From contig DDWA01000002.1 in assembly GCA_002345425.1 (NCBI GenBank), positions 1 through 14,922 on the forward strand: a stretch of DNA of 14,922 bases, in the 5' to 3' direction. This DNA is from Caryophanales bacterium UBA2298. GTDB lineage: Bacteria > Bacillota_I > Bacilli_A > Izemoplasmatales > Hujiaoplasmataceae. Of this stretch, positions 1 to 6,450 are shown one piece after another; positions within the stretch are counted from its first letter, which is position 1; each line of letters begins with the position of its first letter. The notes beneath the pieces were generated by a model that saw only the letters and a program-made list of their open reading frames with translations, was not told the DNA's origin and made no database searches. The translations under genes and the position numbers were made by a program.

Positions 1-321
1 CAATGGTCAAAGTCAATACCAATAGTTAGATTAAGAGACCGAATAATTTCTTTAGAAGCATATGAAGAAATAGAGAAAGTAGTAATCAATGAAGCTTATA
101 CCTCTAAAGCATCATATATCGATAAAGATGAATTAAGTTATCAAGAAAGCTTTAGTGGTAGAAGGATAAAAAGAGGATTATATATAAGTAAAGATAATGT
201 GCTAATCAATGCAGATTTAAATGCAGCATTGAATATATTGAGAAAAGGTAAGCCTGAAGCCGGTTGGATAGGGTCTAGAGGTTGGAACACGCCTAAGCGT
301 ACTTACTTATTTAGTAAGTAA
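1..321 (+). CDS. tnpB: TnpB (IS200/IS605 OrfB) RNA-guided nuclease, C-terminal part, cut by window edge
   Basis: Reading from base 1 gives 106 codons with no start, ending at TAA 319-321; the gene continues off the left edge. The protein shows the C-terminal signature of TnpB: YTSKAS, then SGRRIKRGLY, then NADLNAALNI. The Asp of the last motif (codon 214-216) is the third RuvC catalytic residue. The first two RuvC motifs would lie upstream of the window. The place where many TnpB proteins carry a Cys4 zinc ribbon (CxxC after TSK) has no cysteine here, so this belongs to the ribbon-less subgroup; that is seen directly. TnpB nucleases use an omega RNA encoded over the 3' end of their own gene, so the RNA scaffold probably overlaps bases from about 200 onward. 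I cannot tell whether the upstream part is intact or whether a tnpA transposase accompanies it. Confidence 0.88.
   Translation, partial: QWSKSIPIVRLRDRIISLEAYEEIEKVVINEAYTSKASYIDKDELSYQESFSGRRIKRGLYISKDNVLINADLNAALNILRKGKPEAGWIGSRGWNTPKRTYLFSK
300..320 (+). repeat. Hairpin over the tnpB stop codon, candidate IS right-end or omega-RNA hairpin
   Basis: TACTTACT (300-307) and AGTAAGTA (313-320) are a perfect 8-bp inverted repeat with a 5-base loop. They cover the last codons and the TAA of tnpB. A smaller inverted repeat, ACGC/GCGT (289-292 and 297-300), sits just before it. IS200/IS605 elements carry subterminal hairpins recognised by TnpA, and their omega RNA ends near the right end. Assigning this hairpin to either role is inference from position. 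Confidence 0.5.
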
Positions 322-339
322 TCGTTTTAAAAGTATAAT
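310..339 (+). promoter_or_regulatory. Candidate promoter of the NUDIX-valS-folC-radC operon
   Basis: A consensus -10 TATAAT lies at 334-339. The best -35 at a usual spacing is TTTAGT (310-315, 18-bp spacer), which is poor. It is the only promoter-like sequence between tnpB and the operon. The -35 part lies inside the tnpB 3' end, so if real, transcription of the operon depends on sequence contributed by the mobile element. Confidence 0.4.
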
Positions 340-356
340 TCGTAAGAATTATTTTT
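335..356 (+). terminator. Weak hairpin plus T-run after tnpB
   Basis: ATAATTC (335-341) and GAATTAT (346-352) form a 7-bp AT-rich stem with loop GTAA, followed by a short T run to 356. It could end tnpB transcription, or be part of the element's right end. The low GC content makes it a weak terminator, and its left arm overlaps the -10 box proposed for the next operon. Confidence 0.35.
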
Positions 357-377
357 GTTCTTTAGGAGATGAATCGA

Positions 378-860
378 TTGGAAGAAAACTACATTAAAAA
401 ACTAAGAAGTTTGGTTGGTGACGAATATATTATGCTTAATGCAACTGCAGTCATAATCGTCAACGAACAAAAAGAAGTTTTACTGCAAAAACGTTCAGAT
501 AACGGTCTTTGGGGTCTGCCAGGAGGTTTGCTGGAACTTAACGAAACTATTGCTGATGCAGCGATTAGAGAAGTAAAAGAAGAAACCAATCTTGATATAA
601 AACTAGTAAAATTTATCGGCTGCTTCACTAATCCTTTTATGCGCTGGCGCAAGAAAGATTTTGCGAAAGTCTTTAGTTTCGCTTTTACTGGTAAAGTAAT
701 CGATGGTGAACTTAAAATTAATGATTCTGAATCAACCGAACTAAAATATTTTCGTCTTGAAGAATTACCAAAACTTCACTCAATCGATAATATTCAAATT
801 ATTGAAGCATATTATAATAATAAATTTCAAATGATAGAAGGTGAAAACTATGATGGATAA
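378..860 (+). CDS. NUDIX hydrolase
   Basis: Hydrolyses a nucleoside diphosphate linked to another group; the substrate cannot be read from the sequence. The Nudix box GX5EX7REUXEEXGU is present, from GLLELNE through REVKEETNL; the family's last Gly is Asn here, while the metal-binding glutamates are all kept. The N-terminus (NYIKKLRSLVG) and the LWGLPGG motif before the box match the common 150-160 residue Bacillota NUDIX proteins. Start choice: an ATG at 369 abuts the ribosome site AGGAGATGA (364-372) with zero spacing, so it cannot be served by it. The in-frame TTG at 378 lies 8-9 bases after the core and is the better start (160 residues). The gene overlaps valS by 11 bases, so the two are translationally linked. 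A housekeeping or nucleotide-pool role is possible but not shown. Confidence 0.9.
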   Translation: MEENYIKKLRSLVGDEYIMLNATAVIIVNEQKEVLLQKRSDNGLWGLPGGLLELNETIADAAIREVKEETNLDIKLVKFIGCFTNPFMRWRKKDFAKVFSFAFTGKVIDGELKINDSESTELKYFRLEELPKLHSIDNIQIIEAYYNNKFQMIEGENYDG

Positions 861-3420
861 AAAATATAATCCTACTCAAGTTGAAAAAGGAAAATATGAT
901 TTTTGGCTGGAAAACAATCTTTTTGCAAGTGGCGATTTGTCGAAAAAGCCATTTACAATTGTGATTCCCCCGCCAAATGTTACTGGTAAATTACATTTAG
1001 GCCATACTTGGGACAATACTTTACAAGACATGATTATCCGCAGAAAAAGAATGCAGGGCTATGATGCTCTTTACTTACCGGGAATGGATCATGCCGGTAT
1101 CGCTACTCAAGCCAAAGTTGATGCTCTACTTAAAGAACAAGGCATTAACCGTTATGAACTCGGAAGAGAAGAATATCTTAAAATAGCTTGGCAATGGAAG
1201 GAAGAATACTCAAACTTTATCCGTGCCCAATGGAAAACGATGGGTCTTTCTTTAGATTATTCCAAAGAACGTTTTACGCTTGATGAAGGCTTATCTAAAG
1301 CTGTAAACAAGGTCTTTATTGATCTTTATAATAAAGGCTATATTTACCGTGGTGAAAGGATCATCAATTGGGACGTTGAAGCAAAAACCGCACTATCCAA
1401 TATTGAAATTGAACATATTGAAACTGAAGGTGCACTGTATTACATCACCTATCCTTTTGTTGAAGGTGAAGGTGGAGTCACAGTTGCGACCACTAGACCA
1501 GAAACAATGTTTGGCGATAGTGCTATAATGGTTCATCCTGACGATGAACGCTTTATCCATTTGCACAATAAAGAAGTTTATATTCCTACCACAAAAACAA
1601 AAATCAAAATAATCACTGATAAATATGTTGATAAAGAATTTGGTACAGGGATAGTAAAAGTAACTCCAGCTCATGACCCTAATGATTTTCAAGTCGGTAA
1701 AAGACATGATTTAGAGATGCCTTTATGTATGAATGAAGACGGCACAATGAATCATTTGGCTTATAAATATCAAAACATGGAAAGGTTCGCTTGTCGTAAA
1801 CAGTTAGTTTATGATTTGAAGGATTTAAATCTTCTCCAAAAAGTTGAACCAGTTAAGCATAGTGTTGGCCACAGTGAAAGAACTAATGTCATTGTTGAAC
1901 CAAGATTATCAAAACAATGGTTCGTTAAAATGGATGAACTAGCTAAAAATGCTCTTGAAAAATCAGAAGTTGAATTTGTTCCTGAAAGATTTATCAAAAT
2001 ATTCCATAATTGGATGGAAGGTATTGAAGATTGGTGTATATCCCGCCAGCTTTGGTGGGGTCATAGAATACCAGTATGGTATAAAGATGATGAGATACAT
2101 TGTAGTGAAAAAACTCCCGAAGGGGAAGGCTGGATTCAAGACACTGATGTTCTAGATACTTGGTTCTCTTCAGCATTATGGCCATTTTCAACCCTAGGGT
2201 GGCCAGAAAACACCGATGATTTCAACCGTTATTACCCTAATGACGTTATGGTTACGGGATATGACATTATTTTCTTCTGGGTTGCGAGAATGATTTTCCA
2301 AGCAATTGAATTTACCGATAAATCTCCGTTCGAAAAATGCTTAATCCATGGTTTGATTCGTGATAAAGAAGGTCGAAAAATGTCTAAATCTTTAGGTAAT
2401 GGCGTCGACCCAATTGATATCATTAATCAATATGGCGCTGATTCATTGAGGTACTTTATCACCACTAATTCCAGTCCCGGTCAAGATTTGCGTTATGAAG
2501 AAGAAAAAATTCTCTCCAGTTGGAATTACATCAATAAAATTTGGAATATCAGTCGTTATACCATCATGAGCAGTGAAGATGTTTTAGGAAAAGATCTTAC
2601 TTTAAATTCAGAAGACTTTACATTCCCAGATCAATGGATTATCACTAAATTAAATAAACTTATCGATCAAGTAGATGCACATTTTGAGAACTTTGAATTT
2701 GGTGAAGTAGCGAGATTAATCTATAATTTCACTTGGAATGATTTTGCATCTTGGTATATTGAAATGGCTAAATTATCTGACTCTTTGACAACTAAATCAG
2801 TTTTGGTTTATGTTCTTACAAATATAATTAAATTATTGCATCCATTTATGCCTTTTGTTACAGAAGAAATCTTCCAAAAACTAAAAACAGATGAAGTTTC
2901 AATTATGACTAGTAAATGGCCAACTAATAATGGCTTGATTTATGAAGAATCACTAGCAAAAGATTGGTTCTTTGAATTAATTAAAGAAATAAGAACGATT
3001 AGAAACGATTATCAAGTTTCTTGGTCTAAGCCAATTGATCTCTTTATTCAAACAAATAAAGTTAATAAAGTTTTCATTGAAGAAAACAATCAATACATTA
3101 AACGATTCTTGAATCCTAATAAGCTAGTGATAGCCGAAGAAGTAGAAAAAATGGATAATGCCGTTTCTATCATTTTAGCCGATGTTCAAGTTTATATTCC
3201 TCTTGGATCATTAGTCAATGTTTCAGAAGAAATAGAAAAGCTCAATGAACAATTAATAACACTGGAAAACGAGATAAAACGTTGCGAAAAAAAGCTTAGT
3301 AATCCTGGATTTATTAATAAAGCTCCTCAAGAAAAAATTGATGAAGAGAGTTCGAAACTAATTAAATATCAAGAAAATCTCAAAGAAGTTAAAACCCGCA
3401 TAAAGGAGCTAATGAATTAA
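850..3420 (+). CDS. valS: Valine--tRNA ligase
   Basis: Charges tRNA-Val with valine in the cytoplasm, class Ia synthetase. Visible in order: PPPNVTGKLHLGH with the HIGH-type signature HLGH (residues 49-52); the CP1 editing domain with TTRPETMFGD, which removes mischarged threonine; DTWFSSALWPF; the KMSKS loop (510-514) followed by LGNGVDP; the anticodon-binding region; and a C-terminal coiled-coil arm (about 795-856) rich in E, K and L that contacts the tRNA. At 856 residues it is full length. The ribosome site AGAAGGTG (836-843) lies 6 bases before ATG 850. The GTG at 841 is part of that site and is therefore not the start. It overlaps the NUDIX gene and is followed one base later by folC, the usual valS-folC order of Bacillota. 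No T-box leader is present in front of this operon. Confidence 0.97.
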   Translation: MMDKKYNPTQVEKGKYDFWLENNLFASGDLSKKPFTIVIPPPNVTGKLHLGHTWDNTLQDMIIRRKRMQGYDALYLPGMDHAGIATQAKVDALLKEQGINRYELGREEYLKIAWQWKEEYSNFIRAQWKTMGLSLDYSKERFTLDEGLSKAVNKVFIDLYNKGYIYRGERIINWDVEAKTALSNIEIEHIETEGALYYITYPFVEGEGGVTVATTRPETMFGDSAIMVHPDDERFIHLHNKEVYIPTTKTKIKIITDKYVDKEFGTGIVKVTPAHDPNDFQVGKRHDLEMPLCMNEDGTMNHLAYKYQNMERFACRKQLVYDLKDLNLLQKVEPVKHSVGHSERTNVIVEPRLSKQWFVKMDELAKNALEKSEVEFVPERFIKIFHNWMEGIEDWCISRQLWWGHRIPVWYKDDEIHCSEKTPEGEGWIQDTDVLDTWFSSALWPFSTLGWPENTDDFNRYYPNDVMVTGYDIIFFWVARMIFQAIEFTDKSPFEKCLIHGLIRDKEGRKMSKSLGNGVDPIDIINQYGADSLRYFITTNSSPGQDLRYEEEKILSSWNYINKIWNISRYTIMSSEDVLGKDLTLNSEDFTFPDQWIITKLNKLIDQVDAHFENFEFGEVARLIYNFTWNDFASWYIEMAKLSDSLTTKSVLVYVLTNIIKLLHPFMPFVTEEIFQKLKTDEVSIMTSKWPTNNGLIYEESLAKDWFFELIKEIRTIRNDYQVSWSKPIDLFIQTNKVNKVFIEENNQYIKRFLNPNKLVIAEEVEKMDNAVSIILADVQVYIPLGSLVNVSEEIEKLNEQLITLENEIKRCEKKLSNPGFINKAPQEKIDEESSKLIKYQENLKEVKTRIKELMN

Positions 3421-3421
3421 A

Positions 3422-4681
3422 ATGTTCAAAACTGTCGAAGAAGCTCAGGTTTGGATTGAAAACATCAAAAGGTTTGGTTCTAAACTAGATTTAAAAAGAA
3501 TGGAAAAAGTCGTTGAAATTTTAGACCATCCTGAAAGAAGTTTTAAATCAATTCATGTTGGTGGCACCAACGGTAAAGGCTCAACTTCAACTTACTTAAA
3601 AAAAATCCTGAGTCATGCTGGATTTAAAGTGGGAATCTATACCTCACCATACGTTGTTAAATTTAATGAAAGAATTGGCATAAATGACGATTACATAACT
3701 GATGAGGATTTAGTTCACTATGCAAATATCCTTTATCCTTTAACAGAAAAAATGCTCGAAGAAGATGAAACAGTAACCTTCTTCGAGGTTTTAACATTGA
3801 TGTCATTTCTATATTTTCGTGATCAAAAGGTTGATTACGCGATAATTGAGGTTGGTTTGGGTGGCTTATTAGACGCAACCAACGTGATAAATCCTGAAAT
3901 ATCAGTAATCACAAATATTTCTTATGATCATATGAAACAATTAGGGAACACCTTAGAATCAATAGCTCTAAATAAACTGGGTATTGTTAAAGACAATGTT
4001 CCGTTAGTGACTGCTATTGAAAACATTAACCTCTTTCCTTTGTTTGCGGAAGTAACCGCTGAACATAACAGCCGTTTGAAAATTATAAATTTTGACATGG
4101 CTACTAATATCGTAGTAAAAGAAGTAACGACATTCAAATACCAAGAAAATCAGTATATGTTAAACTTAACTGGTTATCATCAGGTAAAAAATGCAATCTT
4201 AGCTATCGAAACAATAAGATTATTGAGAATCTTAAATCATATTCAAATAAATGAAAACGACATCTATGAAGGTTTAAAAACAGCCTTCTGGCCTGGTAGA
4301 TTTGAAATCTTTAACAAAAATATCGCAATTGATGGAGCCCACAATATCGGTGGAATCCAAGCATTGATAAAAAGTGCTAAATCTGTATTTTCTGGTAAGT
4401 ATATAAAATGTCTTTTTTCGGTAATGCGCGATAAAGAACACAAAAAAATGATTGAAGAATTAGATAATTTTTGCGATGAACTTTATTTTACAGAATTTGA
4501 ATACCAACGACGTGCTGATGCTGAAGAATTATTTTTAGAATCCAGTCATTATCACAAATCATTTCATAAAGATTATAAAGATATCTTTTTCAAACTATCT
4601 GACTTAAAAGAAAACGAAGTATTGATTGTGACTGGATCGCTTTACTTTATTTCCGAAATCAGAAAATTATTAATTAAATAA
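3422..4681 (+). CDS. folC: Folylpolyglutamate synthase / dihydrofolate synthase
   Basis: Adds glutamate to dihydropteroate or to folates in an ATP-dependent Mur-ligase-type reaction, which retains folate cofactors in the cell. Visible motifs: the P-loop GGTNGKGST (residues 47-55), TSPYVVKFNERI, EVGLGGLLDATN, the NKLGIVK segment holding the conserved lysine of Mur-type ligases, and DGAHN in the C-terminal domain. The length of 419 residues is normal. It starts one base after the valS stop. The ribosome site AAGGAG (3403-3408) is 13 bases from ATG 3422, longer than ideal, but no other in-frame start fits. Whether this copy is bifunctional cannot be decided from sequence. It provides the polyglutamate form used by thyA and dfrA about 6 kb downstream. 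Confidence 0.95.
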   Translation: MFKTVEEAQVWIENIKRFGSKLDLKRMEKVVEILDHPERSFKSIHVGGTNGKGSTSTYLKKILSHAGFKVGIYTSPYVVKFNERIGINDDYITDEDLVHYANILYPLTEKMLEEDETVTFFEVLTLMSFLYFRDQKVDYAIIEVGLGGLLDATNVINPEISVITNISYDHMKQLGNTLESIALNKLGIVKDNVPLVTAIENINLFPLFAEVTAEHNSRLKIINFDMATNIVVKEVTTFKYQENQYMLNLTGYHQVKNAILAIETIRLLRILNHIQINENDIYEGLKTAFWPGRFEIFNKNIAIDGAHNIGGIQALIKSAKSVFSGKYIKCLFSVMRDKEHKKMIEELDNFCDELYFTEFEYQRRADAEELFLESSHYHKSFHKDYKDIFFKLSDLKENEVLIVTGSLYFISEIRKLLIK

Positions 4682-4727
4682 AAGAATTTTATTTTATCTT
4701 CGGTATTATTTAATCAGGTGATGAATA

Positions 4728-5420
4728 ATGTATATGATTAAAGATATGCCAAAGATAGAAAGGCCTAGAGAAAGGCTTTTGATGTATGGTTCCCAAAGTT
4801 TGAGTTCTTATGAATTAATTGCTATATTGTTAAGAGTTGGATCCAATGGTCAATCAGTAATTGAGCTATCCAAATCTCTTGTTAACAACCTCAATGATTT
4901 ATCTGAACTTAAAAATTTAACTATAGATGAATTGAAAGCTTTCAAAGGTATTGGTGAAACTAAAGCAATAACGCTATTAGCCGCTATTGAACTTGGTGAA
5001 AGAGTGTTGAACCCAAGAAAAGAAAAAATTCAGATTGCATCACCTGAAAATGTCTATGAACTATTAAAATATGAATTATCAGATTTAAAACAAGAAGTAT
5101 TAATGGTTCTATTCCTTGATTTAAAAACCAATCTTATTGCTAAGAAAATTATTTTTAAAGGTAGTTTGAATCAAAGTTTGGTTCATCCAAGAGAAGTTTT
5201 TAGATATGCAGTCAAATTTTCTGCTTTTCAAATAATTCTAGTTCACAATCATCCATCTGGGGATCCCAACCCTTCAAGTCAAGATTTAGAAATTACTAAA
5301 ATATTTGAACAAGCAGGAAATTTATTGCAGATAAAAATATTAGATCATATAATTATTGGTCATAATTCTTATTTATCAATTATGGATTACAATCAGAAAA
5401 ATAAAAAGCGCTCATTTTAA
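4728..5420 (+). CDS. radC: RadC/UPF0758 family JAB-MPN domain protein
   Basis: The protein has the full two-part RadC layout: an N-terminal helix-hairpin-helix region (around LKAFKGIGETKA) and a C-terminal JAB/MPN metalloprotease-like domain with the zinc-binding motif HNHPSGDPNPSSQD near residues 172-185. The length of 230 residues is normal. The role of chromosomal RadC is unsettled: the early DNA-repair assignment was withdrawn, and the MPN motif suggests a metal-dependent hydrolase. The ribosome site AGGTGA (4716-4721) is 6 bases before ATG 4728. The 46-base gap after folC shows no terminator, so it probably belongs to the valS operon. In many Bacillota radC precedes mreBCD; here it is instead followed by a convergent gene, and no wall-shape genes are in the window. 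Its stop codon lies in the loop of the terminator hairpin. Confidence 0.95.
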   Translation: MYMIKDMPKIERPRERLLMYGSQSLSSYELIAILLRVGSNGQSVIELSKSLVNNLNDLSELKNLTIDELKAFKGIGETKAITLLAAIELGERVLNPRKEKIQIASPENVYELLKYELSDLKQEVLMVLFLDLKTNLIAKKIIFKGSLNQSLVHPREVFRYAVKFSAFQIILVHNHPSGDPNPSSQDLEITKIFEQAGNLLQIKILDHIIIGHNSYLSIMDYNQKNKKRSF

Positions 5421-5433
5421 TATGGGCGCTTTA
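5404..5433. terminator. Bidirectional terminator between radC and the hydrolase
   Basis: AAAGCGCTCAT (5405-5415) pairs with ATGGGCGCTTT (5422-5432), 11 bp with one G-U pair and a six-base loop. On the minus strand the stem is followed by a run of five T, a strong intrinsic terminator for the hydrolase gene. On the plus strand it is followed by TTTAATATT, weaker. The radC TAA (5418-5420) lies in the loop, so coding sequence and terminator are merged. Confidence 0.85.
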
Positions 5434-5436
5434 ATA

Positions 5437-6357
5437 TTATTTATTGAAAAACTCCAGTACGTCATTATATACTTCATCTTTATTGATTTCATTGAGAACT
5501 TCATGACGTGCTTCAGGATAAATCTTAAATTTCACATCTTCATAACCGATTTTTTTCATTTTTTCAACTAATGCTTCAATTTCTTTACCATAGTTAGATA
5601 GTGGGTCGTGACCACCAGAGATAAAGAAATGTGGAAGTTTAAAATTACCATTAACAATGTTTTTTTCATCATTTATGAATTTAACCCAGGCAAAGAGGTT
5701 TATATTAGCACTTACTGTAAATGGTTGGCCACACATTCTTGAATTATGATAGTATTGTTGGATAATAGGATCTCTAGTTAACCACTCTTCGTTTATGCCA
5801 CTGATTATTTTATCCTTACGCATTTTTTTTGGATTAGCATCAATACTCATATCTTGGATCATTTTCGATATGTATCTAGGACCTTTGAATGTCTTGATTA
5901 GTTTAGCAAGAAAAATTCCCATATTAAGCAATAAAGGCTTTGGATAGTTAGTTCCCGATAAAACTGCTTTGTCATAAAAATCAGGAAAATCTATAATTAG
6001 CTTTCTTGCTAAGAAAGACCCCATGGAATGTCCTAATACATAATATTTTTTTTCTGGGAATTTTTCTTCGATATATTCTTTGACTAATAAAACTGATTCA
6101 TAAGCTAATATATCACCGTCTTTATCAGCGAAGTGAACATAATCGTAAGTGTCAGTAGATAAACCATGACCTAAAATATCGCAACCAATGACTAAATATC
6201 CATTATTTGCTAAAAATTCTGAAAATAATCCGTATCTCGCAAAATGTTCTGAAGCGCCATGGATTATTTGAACGACGCCCTTGATTTCCTGGTTTGCCTC
6301 GTATTGATAAATATGAATTGAATTATTATGGTAATCTTGGAGAGTAAATTGTTTCAT
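5437..6357 (-). CDS. Alpha/beta hydrolase, monoacylglycerol lipase / lysophospholipase-like (serine aminopeptidase S33 fold)
   Basis: A cytoplasmic alpha/beta hydrolase of 306 residues. The nucleophile elbow GHSMGS places the catalytic Ser at 111. The Asp is probably D251 in GGHDPLSNYG and the His H285 in EARHEVLNE. The oxyanion-side motif IHGASEH (32-38) is typical of the monoglyceride lipase / lysophospholipase (PldB-like) branch. There is no signal peptide. Start: the ribosome site AGGAGG (6363-6368 on this strand) is 5 bases from the ATG at 6355-6357; an upstream in-frame ATG ending at 6372 lies before the ribosome site and is rejected. It is divergent from glpK across a short shared promoter region, so a role in releasing glycerol from monoacylglycerols for GlpK is attractive, but this is inference. 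Peptidase or other esterase activity is possible. Confidence 0.88.
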   Translation of the reverse strand: MKQFTLQDYHNNSIHIYQYEANQEIKGVVQIIHGASEHFARYGLFSEFLANNGYLVIGCDILGHGLSTDTYDYVHFADKDGDILAYESVLLVKEYIEEKFPEKKYYVLGHSMGSFLARKLIIDFPDFYDKAVLSGTNYPKPLLLNMGIFLAKLIKTFKGPRYISKMIQDMSIDANPKKMRKDKIISGINEEWLTRDPIIQQYYHNSRMCGQPFTVSANINLFAWVKFINDEKNIVNGNFKLPHFFISGGHDPLSNYGKEIEALVEKMKKIGYEDVKFKIYPEARHEVLNEINKDEVYNDVLEFFNK

Positions 6358-6389
6358 CGATGCCTCCTTCATATAAAATATATATATTA

Positions 6390-6418
6390 ATTATAACATT
6401 ATACATTTAATTTTTAAA
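6390..6418 (-). promoter_or_regulatory. Candidate promoter of the hydrolase gene
   Basis: On the minus strand a consensus TATAAT (6390-6395) lies 17 bp from TTTAAA (6413-6418). A second TATAAT (6398-6403) lies just upstream of the first. The region is almost pure A/T, so chance matches are likely. Confidence 0.45.
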
Positions 6419-6434
6419 TACGATTTGATATAAT
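6406..6434 (+). promoter_or_regulatory. Candidate promoter of glpK
   Basis: An extended -10, TGATATAAT (6426-6434), with TTTAAT (6406-6411) at 17 bp as a weak -35. The expected start of transcription, near 6441, falls inside the ribosome site AGGAGG (6440-6445). The mRNA would therefore have almost no leader before it, or a different upstream start is used. Confidence 0.5.
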
Positions 6435-6450
6435 AAATGAGGAGGTTATG

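Noticed and set aside
322..377. T-box leader in front of the valS operon
   Set aside because: Aminoacyl-tRNA synthetase genes in this group often have one, but the space is far too short and no T-box sequence is present.
841..849. GTG start for valS, three codons earlier
   Set aside because: This GTG is part of the ribosome site GAAGGTGA; ATG 850 has proper spacing.
5356..5571. Forward ORF of 71 codons across the end of radC
   Set aside because: It runs through the terminator and antisense to the hydrolase, has no ribosome site and no recognisable motif; a shadow frame.
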